This document shows positions 7,922 to 16,678 of a stretch of 37,308 nt of DNA, piece by piece; the stretch's first letter is position 1, and every line of letters begins with the position of its first letter. Source of the stretch: Alphaproteobacteria bacterium. Lineage in GTDB: Bacteria; Pseudomonadota; Alphaproteobacteria; ATCC43930; CGMCC-115725. Position numbers and translations under genes: made by a program. The notes under the pieces were generated by a model. It was not told where the DNA came from and searched no databases. It saw only the letters and a list, made by a program, of their open reading frames with translations. The stretch is from NCBI GenBank assembly GCA_019240125.1, contig JAFAYW010000097.1:1-37308 (forward strand). The letters run 5' to 3'.

Positions 7922-8929
7922 CTATGCGGCAGGCGCGGGCGCCAGAAATTCCTTTGGGTCGACCGGCTGCTTGCCGCGACGCAGTTCGAAATGCAGTTGC
8001 GGCTCGTTGACGCCGCCGGTTGTGCCGACCTTGGCGATGATCTGGCCGCGCGACACGTGTTCGCCCTTATGCACCAGCAACTCGTCGCAGTGGGCATAGG
8101 CGGTGATAAAGCCATTGGCGTGCTTGATCAGGACCAGATTTCCGTAGCCGCGCAGTTCGTTGCCGGCATAGGCGACCTCGCCGCCATCCACCGCGGCGAT
8201 TGGCGCGCCGCGCGGCGCCGCGATGTTAATGCCGTCGTTATGCGCGCCGCCTGATACCACGCCGTACCCGGCGAGGACGTGACCCCGCACTGGCCACGGG
8301 AAACGGCCGCCGACCGGTGCCGGTGAGGCAGGTGGCGCCGCGCTGGCCTCCCGGCGGGCTTCTTCGGCCGCGCTTGATCCGCTCAAGGGCCGCGCTTCGC
8401 TCGCGGGACCAGGCGGCGTGAGGGGAATGGGTCCCCTTGGCGCGTCGAGCGGCACCGAGGCGGGACCACTGGGCCTCGCCGGACCAGGCTCGTCGAGCGG
8501 GATGACATCGCCGGAACGGCCCCCGCTCGCCGCGCCGCCAAGCGGCGGCAATGGTGTCATCGTCACCGGCGGCAGGGTACCAGGTCGTATTCCGCCATCC
8601 CCGCCGCCGGGGATCAGCAGGCGTTGTCCGATCTCGATCTTGTAGGGCGGCCGCAGGTGATTGGCGGCGATCAGCGCGCGCTCGCTGACATGGTAGGCGT
8701 GCGCGATACCGCGCAGCGATTGGCTGGGCCGCACCACGATACGCCGGGATTCCACGCGAGGCGGCGGGGGCGGAATGAAAGGTGACGGCGCCGCCTCCGG
8801 CATGCCGTCGCGCTGCTCAACCGGCGCAGGCGCAGTCGTGTTCCAGGCGCAGGCGCCGACCAGGCTGGTCAGAGCAATGACAGCAGCGGCGCGGGCGGCA
8901 CGGCGCCACTTGATGGTGGGCTGGTCCAT
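7922..8929 (-). CDS. LysM plus degenerate LytM (M23) lipoprotein, NlpD/DipM-like amidase activator
   Basis: A 335-residue predicted lipoprotein. A signal peptide ends in the lipobox LVGAC with Cys27; one LysM peptidoglycan-binding domain lies at about 64-108; a long Pro/Ala/Gly linker follows; the M23 domain spans about 208-330. The M23 zinc site is incomplete: the H-x-G-x-D motif appears as H230-NDGI-N235, with an extra residue and Asn in place of Asp, and the HxH pair of HLHF is Q311-L-H313. His280 of the Y-x-H motif is kept. Lost zinc ligands are typical of NlpD/EnvC/DipM factors that activate cell-wall amidases at division rather than cut peptidoglycan. AAGGAGG precedes the ATG. surE upstream fits the classic surE-(pcm)-nlpD order. 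Confidence 0.88.
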   Translation of the reverse strand: MDQPTIKWRRAARAAAVIALTSLVGACAWNTTAPAPVEQRDGMPEAAPSPFIPPPPPRVESRRIVVRPSQSLRGIAHAYHVSERALIAANHLRPPYKIEIGQRLLIPGGGDGGIRPGTLPPVTMTPLPPLGGAASGGRSGDVIPLDEPGPARPSGPASVPLDAPRGPIPLTPPGPASEARPLSGSSAAEEARREASAAPPASPAPVGGRFPWPVRGHVLAGYGVVSGGAHNDGINIAAPRGAPIAAVDGGEVAYAGNELRGYGNLVLIKHANGFITAYAHCDELLVHKGEHVSRGQIIAKVGTTGGVNEPQLHFELRRGKQPVDPKEFLAPAPAA

Positions 8930-9097
8930 TCTCCCCCTCCTTGCCCATGCCCGACCGGCAAAAGAGCCTCAATTGCCGGATGTTACGACCACCGGCGACA
9001 GGGACCGAGACCACCGCCGCAAGCCAGTGAGAACAGGGAGCAAACCGGCACGGCTTGCTCGACGCGGTCGCGGTGGAGGCTCGAATCGAGGACCGGA

Positions 9098-9865
9098 CTA
9101 GGCCTCGAACATGTCGCGCAGCTCGTTGAGCACCGGCAGGTTGGTCAAATTGAGATTGATCGGTGTAATCGAGATCATGTCATCGGCCACGGCGGCGACG
9201 TCGGTGCCCGGCTCCGCCTTGCCGTGCTCCGGCGCCGGCCCGATCCAATAGTATGGCCGGCCGCGCGGATCCACGCCGTCGGTCAGGTTGTCTGCGATGG
9301 CGCGGCGCCCCTGGCTGGTGACAGCGATCGTCACCGAGGTTCCCGGCGGCACTGCCGGGAAATTGATGTTGAACAGCGTCGATTCCGGCCACTGTCGCTG
9401 CAAGAGCCGCCGGATCATTTCGGGCGCCACCGCCTCGCCGGTGCCCCATGGGATGCCGTGCCCGTCAATATAGGCCTGGCTCAAGGCGATGGCTGGGATG
9501 CCGAGCAATGTCGCCTCCATTGCGGCGGCAACGGTGCCCGAATAGGTCAGGTCTTCGCCGACATTGCTGCCGGCGTTGATCCCCGACAGCACCAGATCGG
9601 GCGGGTGGTCGCGCAACAGCCGCTTCAGCGCCAGCAGCACACAATCGGTCGGGGTGCCGTCGACAGCGAAACGCCGTTCGTCGAGCTGGTGCAGCCGCAA
9701 CGGCCGGCGCGTCGTGAGCGAATGGCTGGCGCCGCTCTGCTCCTGTTCCGGAGCGACAACCCAGACATCATCGGAAAGCTGTCGCGCGACGCGCTGCAAG
9801 ACCGCGATACCGGGCGCGGCAATGCCATCATCGTTGGAGATCAGGATGCGGGGCTGACCTCGCAC
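9098..9865 (-). CDS. surE: 5'/3'-nucleotidase SurE
   Basis: A 255-residue metal-dependent nucleoside monophosphate phosphatase (survival protein). The family start RILISNDDGI gives the metal-binding Asp pair. APEQEQSGASHSLT supplies the active-site Ser region, and SGINAGSNVGEDLTYSGTVAAAMEA is the Asn-containing metal site that also marks the family. The start is uncertain. GTG 9865 has AAGGGA seven to twelve bases upstream and gives a normal length. ATG 9895 would overlap the serS stop and has only a crowded GGTGG. I chose GTG. The gene follows serS closely and precedes nlpD; the pcm gene often found between surE and nlpD is absent. Confidence 0.93.
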   Translation of the reverse strand: MRGQPRILISNDDGIAAPGIAVLQRVARQLSDDVWVVAPEQEQSGASHSLTTRRPLRLHQLDERRFAVDGTPTDCVLLALKRLLRDHPPDLVLSGINAGSNVGEDLTYSGTVAAAMEATLLGIPAIALSQAYIDGHGIPWGTGEAVAPEMIRRLLQRQWPESTLFNINFPAVPPGTSVTIAVTSQGRRAIADNLTDGVDPRGRPYYWIGPAPEHGKAEPGTDVAAVADDMISITPINLNLTNLPVLNELRDMFEA

Positions 9866-9887
9866 ATCCGATCCCTTGCTGCCACAG

Positions 9888-11165
9888 TTAACCATTTCCA
9901 CCGATCGATCGCTGTCCGCCCATGTAAGGCTGCAACGCCTCGGGAATCCCGACGGTCCCGTCATGGCGCTGATAGTTTTCCAGAACGGCGATCATGGTGC
10001 GGCCGACCGCTAGACCCGAGCCGTTCAGCGTGTGCACCGGCCGGTTGCCTTTCCCTTCCGCCGGACGATAGCGCGCCTTCATCCGCTGCGCCTGAAACGG
10101 ACCGCAATTCGAACAGCTGGAGATCTCGCGATAGGTATCCTGAGCCGGCAGCCAGACTTCCAGATCGTAGGTCTTGCGCGCCGAAAACCCCATATCGCCG
10201 GCTGATAGCAGCATGACGCGATAAGCCAGCCCCAGCCGCTGTAACACCGCCTCGGCACAGGAGATCATGCGCTCATGCTCAGCCTCGGAATCCTCCGGGC
10301 GGGTGATCGAGACAAGCTCCACCTTGAGGAATTGGTGCTGGCGGATCATGCCGCGCGTGTCGCGCCCGGCCGATCCCGCCTCCGAGCGGAAGGACGGCGT
10401 CAATGCTGTCAAACGCAACGGCAGGCTTGCTTCGTCGACTATTTCATCTGCGACGAGGTTGGTCAGCGGCACTTCGGCGGTCGGGATCAGCCACATTCCA
10501 TTTGTGGTGCGAAACATGTCCTCGGCCGATTTGGGCAATTGCCCCGTGCCGAACACGACCTCGTCGCGCACCAGGAACGGCGGCGCGATCTCGGTGTAGC
10601 CAAACTCCGTCGTGTGAAGATCAAGCATGAATTGGCCGATTGCCCGCTCGAGCCGCGCCAATGCGCCCTTCAGCACGACGAAGCGCGAACCCGAGAGCTT
10701 CGCGGCGTGCGCGAAATCCATCAGCCCGAGCTTCTCGCCGATCTCCTCATGCGGCATCGGCTTGAAGTTGAACGACGGTTGCGAACCGTGCCGGCGAATT
10801 TCCCGGTTCGCCGTCTCGTCCGCCCCTTCCGGAACGTCTGCCGCGGGAATATTGGGAAACGTCGCGAGCAGGTCATCGAGGTTGCGGCGGAGTTCAGTCG
10901 CCCGCGCTGCATTGGCCGCCTCGGCATCTTTGCGGCTGTTGATCTGCGTCATTAGTGCATCAGTCGGCTCGCCGCGCGCCTTCAGGCCACCGATCTCACG
11001 CGACATGCGATTGCGGATCGCCTGCGATTCCTGCGCCTCGGTCTCGAGCTTGCGCCACTCCCGATCGAGCGACAACACAGCCTCCGACTGCGGCCTCAGG
11101 CCACGGCGGGCGAGGCCCCGATCGAACTTCTCGGGGTTTTCGCGGATCCATCGCAGATCATGCAT
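9888..11165 (-). CDS. serS: Seryl-tRNA synthetase
   Basis: A 425-residue class II aminoacyl-tRNA synthetase that charges tRNA(Ser). The N-terminal 100 residues form the coiled-coil tRNA-binding arm ([17 protein letters not shown] to [12 protein letters not shown]). Class II motif 2 reads [21 protein letters not shown] and motif 3 reads [20 protein letters not shown]; the serine-binding TAEVPLTN and [14 protein letters not shown] blocks are present. Length and motifs are normal. It begins with [12 protein letters not shown], the common start. tatC lies 61 bases upstream and surE directly downstream, all co-directional. Confidence 0.97.
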   Translation of the reverse strand: MHDLRWIRENPEKFDRGLARRGLRPQSEAVLSLDREWRKLETEAQESQAIRNRMSREIGGLKARGEPTDALMTQINSRKDAEAANAARATELRRNLDDLLATFPNIPAADVPEGADETANREIRRHGSQPSFNFKPMPHEEIGEKLGLMDFAHAAKLSGSRFVVLKGALARLERAIGQFMLDLHTTEFGYTEIAPPFLVRDEVVFGTGQLPKSAEDMFRTTNGMWLIPTAEVPLTNLVADEIVDEASLPLRLTALTPSFRSEAGSAGRDTRGMIRQHQFLKVELVSITRPEDSEAEHERMISCAEAVLQRLGLAYRVMLLSAGDMGFSARKTYDLEVWLPAQDTYREISSCSNCGPFQAQRMKARYRPAEGKGNRPVHTLNGSGLAVGRTMIAVLENYQRHDGTVGIPEALQPYMGGQRSIGGNG

Positions 11166-11226
11166 GGGTTCAGCTCAAGGTATGTGATTGATAGAAAGTC
11201 GCCATTTGCGACGACATTACCACGCG

Positions 11227-12051
11227 CTACTCCGCCGGCTTGTCCCCGGACAACTCAGCCTCTTCCTCGGCCTCACGCTTGGCGCGGTTCCGCTCGACCA
11301 TGCGGCACGACACGATCGAGACCTCGTAGAGGATGACCAGCGGGATGGCGAGGCAGGTCTGACTGATGATGTCGGGCGGTGTCAGCACAGCGGCCACCGC
11401 AAACATGCCGACGATCGCATAGCGCCGCTTTGAGGCGAGGCCGGCGGCGGTGACCAGGCCAACGCGGGCCATCAGCGTCAGCAATACCGGCAGCTGAAAC
11501 GCCGCGCCAAACGCCAATAGCAGCGTCATGACCAGCGACAAATACTCGTTGACCTTGGGCTCCGACACGATCGGCAATGAACCGTCGCCGCCGGGAGTCT
11601 CGAAGCTGAGGAAAAACCGGAACGCGATCGGGATCACCACAAAATAGGCGAGCGCGCCGCCCATGATGAACAGTACCGGCGTCGCGAACAGGTAGGGCAG
11701 GAAGGCGCGGCGCTCATTCTTGTAGAGGCCCGGTGCGACAAACTTCCAGAGCTGCAGGGCGATGATCGGGAAGGATAGACAGATCGCCGCCCAGAACGAG
11801 ACTTTGATGTAGGTGAAAAACGCCTCGGTCAGGCCGGTGAAGATCATCTTCCGACCCGGCTGGTCGGCGAAGATCTGCGCCAGCGGATAGGCGAGAAACC
11901 GGTAGATGTATTCCTTGAACTGGTAGCACACGAGAAACGCGACGATGATCGCGCCGAACGCCCATATCAGCCGGTTGCGCAGCTCGATCAGGTGTTCGAG
12001 CAGCGGCATCCGGCCGGCTTCGAGCTCGTCCTCTTTCTCGTCAACCGCCAT
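11227..12051 (-). CDS. tatC: Sec-independent translocase subunit TatC
   Basis: A 274-residue six-segment membrane protein, the receptor core for twin-arginine signal peptides. The N-terminus carries the conserved MPLLEHLIELRNRLIW block; further marks are FTGLTEAFFTYIKVSFWAA, FVAPGLYKNERR and the later FGAAFQLPVLL. The C-terminus is a charged tail (KREAEEEAELSGDKPAE). tatB ends eight bases upstream. Together TatB and TatC form the substrate-binding complex; the TatA pore subunit is not encoded in the window. Confidence 0.97.
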   Translation of the reverse strand: MAVDEKEDELEAGRMPLLEHLIELRNRLIWAFGAIIVAFLVCYQFKEYIYRFLAYPLAQIFADQPGRKMIFTGLTEAFFTYIKVSFWAAICLSFPIIALQLWKFVAPGLYKNERRAFLPYLFATPVLFIMGGALAYFVVIPIAFRFFLSFETPGGDGSLPIVSEPKVNEYLSLVMTLLLAFGAAFQLPVLLTLMARVGLVTAAGLASKRRYAIVGMFAVAAVLTPPDIISQTCLAIPLVILYEVSIVSCRMVERNRAKREAEEEAELSGDKPAE

Positions 12052-12059
12052 GGCGCAGC

Positions 12060-12584
12060 CTATGGCTTTGGCGGCGGCTGGTGCGATGGGTCATGGGCTG
12101 ACACTGGCACCGGCTCGAATATTTGCGGTTCCGGCACGCTGGGAAGCGGGAGCGGCAGCTGCTCCTCCACCGGCTCGATGACGGGCTCGACAAGATGACC
12201 CGCCGCGGGTCCCTCCATCGCCTCGCCGATCGCAGGCAGCGGCTCGATGTGATGCTGGTTAGCTGACGCGGTCTCGTCGAAGAAATCGGGTATGTGCGGC
12301 GGCTTGATGCTTTCCGCCAGTTCGCCGGTCGGGTCGACGGTCTTCTTAAACTCCTTTTCGAGGTCGAACTCGGTTGCCTTCTTCAATTCCTGGCGCACTT
12401 CGTCCAGTTCGGCCTCGCGGATCATCTGGTCGATGCTGCCCTGAAATTCACGCGATAGAGTGCGTGCCTTGCGCACCCAGAAGCCGGCGACACGCAAGGC
12501 GCGCGGCAGGTCTTTCGGCCCGATCACGACAAGCGCGATTGCACCGATCAACATTAATTCCGGCCAGCCGATATCAAAGAACAT
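12060..12584 (-). CDS. tatB: Sec-independent translocase subunit TatB
   Basis: A 174-residue protein with a single N-terminal membrane segment and amphipathic helix. MFFDIGWPELMLIGAIALVVIGPKDLPRALR is the TatB signature; the Glu in PEL and GPKDLP are characteristic of TatB rather than TatA. A charged helix follows (residues about 30-85), then a long Pro/Glu-rich tail (residues about 110-174), longer than in TatA. In related genomes the order is scpB-tatA-tatB-tatC; here only 80 non-coding bases separate scpB and tatB, so tatA is missing from the locus. Confidence 0.95.
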   Translation of the reverse strand: MFFDIGWPELMLIGAIALVVIGPKDLPRALRVAGFWVRKARTLSREFQGSIDQMIREAELDEVRQELKKATEFDLEKEFKKTVDPTGELAESIKPPHIPDFFDETASANQHHIEPLPAIGEAMEGPAAGHLVEPVIEPVEEQLPLPLPSVPEPQIFEPVPVSAHDPSHQPPPKP

Positions 12585-12664
12585 CGAATACGAATGGCTC
12601 CCTCGGGGCGCGGATACTCTCAGAAACCCGGTACAGCGGCAATGTGGGCCCCCATGGGAAGATG

Positions 12665-13261
12665 TCAGCCCTCCAGCTCGTCGGGCTCCTGCTCTCCGGA
12701 GACATCGTCCGTAGCGTCGGCGATCGCCGCTGGACCGATGTCGAGCAGGCCCGCCGCCCGCAACTCCTCCAGCCCCGGCAACTCATTTAGGGTGTCGAGG
12801 CCAAAATGCGCCAAAAAGGCCGGCGTCGTGACCCAGTTGAGCGGTCGCCCCGGCGCATCGCGGCGGCCATGCGGCCTGACCCACCCGGCTTCAAGCAGGC
12901 GGTCGAGCGTCCCGCGCCCCAAAGCGACGCCGCGAATGGCCTCAATCTCCGCCCGGGTGACGGGCTGGTGATATGCGACGATTGCCAGCGTTTCGACCGC
13001 GGCGCGCGACAATTTGCGCGTCACGTTGCGCTCGGTCGTCAGGCGCCCCGCGAGATCGGGCGCGGTGCGGAAGGTCCAACCGCCAGCCAGCCGCACCAGG
13101 TTAACGCCGCGCTCCGCATACGACTCCGACAGGCGCCGCAGCAAAGTGATGACATCAGCCCCCTCCTCCAGACGGCGCGCCAGATCGAACTCGGTGAGCG
13201 GCTCTGGCGAGGCAAAGATCAACGCTTCCAACAGGCGCAGTTCGGCTGTTGCGGCGGTCAC
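12665..13261 (-). CDS. scpB: Segregation and condensation protein ScpB
   Basis: A 198-residue winged-helix protein that, with ScpA, forms the kleisin part of the bacterial SMC condensin. The beginning LRLLEALIFASPEPLTEFDLARRL, the LSRAAVETLAIVAYHQPVTRAEIEAIRG block and VTTPAFLAHFGL are strong ScpB marks. The start is GTG 13261, which shares GTGA with the scpA stop. A frame extending to 13444 is read-through of antisense scpA sequence. The C-terminal 30 residues are acidic (DDVSGEQEPDELEG). Confidence 0.94.
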   Translation of the reverse strand: MTAATAELRLLEALIFASPEPLTEFDLARRLEEGADVITLLRRLSESYAERGVNLVRLAGGWTFRTAPDLAGRLTTERNVTRKLSRAAVETLAIVAYHQPVTRAEIEAIRGVALGRGTLDRLLEAGWVRPHGRRDAPGRPLNWVTTPAFLAHFGLDTLNELPGLEELRAAGLLDIGPAAIADATDDVSGEQEPDELEG

Positions 13262-14040
13262 GTGCGCTCGCGCGAGACGGCTGTGCTGCGCAGATAGATC
13301 GGCCCGAAGGGCCGGTCCTGGCGCAGTTCGATTTGTCCCGCCCGTGTCATCTCCAGCGTCGCGGCGAACGTCGAGGCCAGCGCCGAGCGGCGATAAAGCG
13401 CGCCGCGCAATTCGGGCGGAAGAAAGGCCGCCAATTCGCGCCACTCCGGCACATGCCCGACAAACCCGGCCAGATGCCGCAGCGCCTCGTCCATCGAGTG
13501 GAAGGTCGGCGCCGCGATCTTCAGCACCTGCGCGCTGACGCGGCGATGCCCTGTCGCATAGGCGGTCAGCAGTTCGTAGAGGCTGAGTTCGTAGACTGGC
13601 CGATCGATCTGCGACAGGCCTTCCGGCGCGCCCCGCGCAAACACATCGCGGCCAAGCTGCGGCAACGCCATCAGTGCGCTTCCGGCCCGCTGCATCCCTG
13701 CCAGGAGCTGCAGCCTATGCGTCAACGAGGCCGCCAATTCCGCGCCGGTCGGACCGCTCTCGTCGGGCGGCGGTTCGGGCAGCAGCAGCCGCGATTTCAG
13801 ATAGGCGAGCCATGCCGCCATCACAAGATAATCAGCGGCGATCTCAAGCCGGAGGCGCCGCTGCGACTCGATAAAGGCGAGATATTGATCGGCCAGCGCC
13901 AGGATCGACAATTTCGCCAGATCGACCTTCTGCTCGCGCGCCAGGTTCAACAGCAGGTCGATCGGTCCCTCGAACCCATCCAGATCGAGATGCAGGGCCG
14001 GCGCGTCCGACCGATTGAGCGGTATGATCTCGGCGCTCAT
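13258..14040 (-). CDS. scpA: Segregation and condensation protein ScpA (kleisin)
   Basis: A 260-residue kleisin bridging SMC heads with ScpB in chromosome segregation. The N-terminal signature FEGPIDLLLNLAREQKVDLAKLSILALADQYL and the following YLVMAAWLAYLKSRLLLP are diagnostic. The C-terminal winged-helix part includes FLPPELRGALYRRSALASTFAATLEM. ATG 14040 shares ATGA with the upstream protease stop, and the scpA stop shares GTGA with scpB, so the three genes are translationally coupled. A longer frame to 14340 is antisense text of the protease. Confidence 0.94.
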   Translation of the reverse strand: MSAEIIPLNRSDAPALHLDLDGFEGPIDLLLNLAREQKVDLAKLSILALADQYLAFIESQRRLRLEIAADYLVMAAWLAYLKSRLLLPEPPPDESGPTGAELAASLTHRLQLLAGMQRAGSALMALPQLGRDVFARGAPEGLSQIDRPVYELSLYELLTAYATGHRRVSAQVLKIAAPTFHSMDEALRHLAGFVGHVPEWRELAAFLPPELRGALYRRSALASTFAATLEMTRAGQIELRQDRPFGPIYLRSTAVSRERT

Positions 14041-14738
14041 TCCGACTGGCCGGTGATCCACAGGACGAATTCGATCAGCGCCCGGGCTGGCGTAGAAATC
14101 AGCCAGCCCACTAGGTTCAGATCGTGCCCGATCTGGCTGCCAAGCATCGGCAGGATGAACAGGAATAACAGCAGGATCATCATTCCGTAGCGCTCCAACC
14201 GGGCCAGCGGCAGCGCCAGAAAGCGTGGCAGCACGCCGACCGCGACCCGGCCGCCATCGAGCGGCGGCAGCGGGATCATGTTGAAGACGCACAACACCGC
14301 ATTGAGCTGGATCGAATGAACCAGGTTTGCGGCAACCCACTCGGCCGGCTGCGGCGGCACGTAATCGACGGTGTAAAACAGGAGCGACGAGACGATCGCC
14401 AGCAGCACGTTCATGCCGGGACCCGCCAGCGCGACCCAGACCATGTCGCGACGGGGATGCCGTAGACGGCTGAAATCAACCGGCACCGGCTTGGCGTACC
14501 CGAACAGGAAGGGCGATCGCAGCAGGATCAGCATCGCCGGCAGTAATAACGTGCCAAACGGATCGACATGCTTGAACGGGTTGAGCGTTATGCGGCCGGC
14601 CTGCCATGCCGTATCGTCGCCGAACCGGTAGGCGACAAAGCCGTGGGCCGCCTCGTGGAAGGTGACGGCGATGATGACCGGCAGCACCCAGGTGCTGGCC
14701 GTCATGATCGTCGAACCCCAATCGGCCGCAGCGTTCAT
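14037..14738 (-). CDS. Site-2 protease family (M50) membrane metalloprotease
   Basis: A 233-residue inner-membrane protein. The zinc motif HEAAH sits in the first membrane segment (VTFHEAAHGFVAYRFGD), and the second metal motif NMIPLPPLDGGRV lies in a later one, as in the compact rhomboid-like S2P subgroup that lacks a PDZ domain. DTAWQAGRITLNPFKHVDPFGTLLLP and the GYAKPVPV segment are typical of this subgroup. Natural substrates of the group are mostly unknown. ATG 14738 shares ATGA with the nagZ stop and the stop shares ATGA with scpA. All catalytic residues are present. Confidence 0.92.
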   Translation of the reverse strand: MNAAADWGSTIMTASTWVLPVIIAVTFHEAAHGFVAYRFGDDTAWQAGRITLNPFKHVDPFGTLLLPAMLILLRSPFLFGYAKPVPVDFSRLRHPRRDMVWVALAGPGMNVLLAIVSSLLFYTVDYVPPQPAEWVAANLVHSIQLNAVLCVFNMIPLPPLDGGRVAVGVLPRFLALPLARLERYGMMILLLFLFILPMLGSQIGHDLNLVGWLISTPARALIEFVLWITGQSE

Positions 14739-15796
14739 CGATTGGCGGAAGGGGTGATCTTCGCCGCCGCCAGCAATTCGCCGAATCGAGCGCCCGCGCC
14801 CCGGCGGTCGATATCCTCCCGCGAGCGCCGCCGCAAGGCCTCGCCACGGACGAGGCGTGCCTGCGCCGCCTGCGTGACCGGTGGCACCGCGGCGACCACT
14901 TCGGCCATCTCCGACAAGTCGCCGCTGCAATGCAACGCCAGGTCGCAGCCCGCCTCGAGCGCGCGGGCCGCGCGTTCGCCGAGAGTGCCGCTGAGCGCCC
15001 CCATGGAGATGTCATCCGATACCAGCACGCCGCCAAATCCGATATCGCCGCGGATGACGGTCTCGATGACGCGCCGGGAAAACGTGGCCGGAGCGGTGTC
15101 ATCGATCGCCGAATACACGATGTGGGCGGTCATCGCCCATGGCATCGCGGAGAGTGCGCGGAACGGCGCGAAATCGCTATGCGCCAGGATCGCGTTGCCG
15201 GCCTCGACCCGCGGCAACGCCATGTGGCTATCGACGCGGGCGCGGCCGTGTCCCGGGATATGCTTGATGATCGGCAACACCCCGCCCGCCAGCAGCCCGT
15301 TGCAGAACGCCCGACCGAGGCGCGCTACGAGCGGCGGATCGGCACCCCAGGCACGGTCGCCGATAATCGGATCGGCCTCACGCACCGGCACGTCGAGCAC
15401 CGGAGCGGCATCGATCGTGATGCCGGCGGCGGCAAGGTCATCGGCGATCAGGCGGCCCATCAGCCGCGCCGCCTCAGGCGCGAGCTCGTCGGGAAGCCCC
15501 GCGATCTGCTGAGCCGACGGATATTTGCGCCACTCCGGCGGCTGCAGCCGGGCCACGCGGCCACCCTCCTGGTCGATCAGTACCGGAGCGTCGGCGCGTC
15601 CAACGCTGCGGCGCAATGCGGTGACAAGCTCGCGCAGTTGATCGCGCTTAACACAGTTCCGTTTGAAGAGAACAAAGCCTAACGGGTCCGACTGGCGGAA
15701 AAACTGTGCCTCTTCGGGGCTCAGCTCTTCGCCGGCACAGCCTAGGATGACGGCCCGCGGCCGCCGGTCGCCAGTCGCATGCGCATCATCGCGCAA
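14735..15796 (-). CDS. nagZ: Beta-N-acetylhexosaminidase NagZ (GH3)
   Basis: A 353-residue cytoplasmic glycoside hydrolase of family 3 that removes GlcNAc from anhydro-muropeptides during cell-wall recycling. DQEGGRVARLQPPEWRKYPSA is the substrate-binding region; KHIPGHGRARVDSH is the NagZ hallmark loop carrying the acid/base His-Asp pair; VLVSDDISMGALSG contains the nucleophilic Asp. The start ATG 15796 overlaps the SPOR gene end by eleven bases. It is close in length to other NagZ proteins. Coupling to the SPOR protein and to the LytM factor downstream makes a wall-turnover theme in this cluster. Confidence 0.95.
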   Translation of the reverse strand: MRDDAHATGDRRPRAVILGCAGEELSPEEAQFFRQSDPLGFVLFKRNCVKRDQLRELVTALRRSVGRADAPVLIDQEGGRVARLQPPEWRKYPSAQQIAGLPDELAPEAARLMGRLIADDLAAAGITIDAAPVLDVPVREADPIIGDRAWGADPPLVARLGRAFCNGLLAGGVLPIIKHIPGHGRARVDSHMALPRVEAGNAILAHSDFAPFRALSAMPWAMTAHIVYSAIDDTAPATFSRRVIETVIRGDIGFGGVLVSDDISMGALSGTLGERAARALEAGCDLALHCSGDLSEMAEVVAAVPPVTQAAQARLVRGEALRRRSREDIDRRGAGARFGELLAAAKITPSANR

Positions 15797-16676
15797 GGAT
15801 GCACCCGAGATTCCGACGCTTCATCTCGCCGCATATCCTCTCGGCCGCCGCTGCATCGGCAAATGGACCCGCTTCGATCCGATAATAAATTCCCTTGTCA
15901 CCGAGGTCAGTGCGCACCGCTACCGCCCTGACATTGCCGAGAAGGTCTGAATTCTCGCTCTTCAGTCGAGCCCATTCCTCTTTCGCCGCCTCCGGCGTGC
16001 GCATCGAGGCGAGACGGAGCTGGATGGGGCCGTTGCTCTTTGCCGCGGGCGTTGCCTCGGTCTTCGGAGGGGCCGCCGCCGGTTGCTTCACCACCGGCGG
16101 TTTCGTCTCCGCCGCTGGCTTTTCAAGAGCCGCCTGCTTCTCGATCGGCGCCGGTTTAGGCTTAACGGCCGCGGTCTTGTCATTCGGTTTCGCCGGCGCC
16201 GCCTGGGTCGCCACCGGCGCCAGAGCCGTGCCAGCCGGCGCTGATTGCGCGGCGGCCGGTGGGGCTGGCGGCGGTGGCGGCGGGGCTGGCCGCGGCATCA
16301 CCTTTTCCGGACCCGGAAGCAGCTTTTCGACCGGTGCGGTGCCTGGCTTGTCATTGTAGAGCGAGACATTCTGGTCTGGCACGTTCATCCCGCCGGGCTG
16401 GTCGGGCTTGACCTTGGTCGGCTGCGGATCGGCGCGCAATATCGGCATCCCACCATCGCCCTGTGCCACCATGGTACCCGTCGCGACGTGGTGCGTTCCC
16501 TGGACATAGGCAAACCAGAGGCCACCCGCGAACACGGCCATCGCCCCCGCGCTGAGGATGAGCTTTGGCAGGCGCCGATCCGGCGGCGCCGGCGGATCGG
16601 ATTCGGGCGGGCGCGCCTCGCTCAGCAGCGTGTAGCCCTCGTCACGGTCGTCGTAATCGCTGAGCGTTTGCCGCAT
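15786..16676 (-). CDS. SPOR-domain membrane protein
   Basis: A 296-residue bitopic protein. A short cytoplasmic N-terminus (about 1-37) is followed by a membrane segment (about 38-58, ILSAGAMAVFAGGLWFAYV), a long Pro/Ala/Lys-rich periplasmic linker (about 100-215, including runs of Pro), and a C-terminal SPOR domain (about 218-296: IQLRLASMRTPEAAKEEWARL, YYRIEAGPFADAAAAERICGEMK). SPOR domains bind denuded glycan strands at the division septum. Position between argS and nagZ is the usual alphaproteobacterial arrangement. A role in septal wall remodelling is inferred from the domain; no specific partner is identifiable. Confidence 0.9.
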   Translation of the reverse strand: MRQTLSDYDDRDEGYTLLSEARPPESDPPAPPDRRLPKLILSAGAMAVFAGGLWFAYVQGTHHVATGTMVAQGDGGMPILRADPQPTKVKPDQPGGMNVPDQNVSLYNDKPGTAPVEKLLPGPEKVMPRPAPPPPPPAPPAAAQSAPAGTALAPVATQAAPAKPNDKTAAVKPKPAPIEKQAALEKPAAETKPPVVKQPAAAPPKTEATPAAKSNGPIQLRLASMRTPEAAKEEWARLKSENSDLLGNVRAVAVRTDLGDKGIYYRIEAGPFADAAAAERICGEMKRRNLGCILAR

Positions 16677-16678
16677 GG

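Noticed and set aside
9078-9092. tRNA T-arm-like GGCTCGAATCGAG downstream of surE
   Set aside because: No acceptor, D-arm or anticodon stem can be built around it, and the flanking gap is too short in usable pairing.
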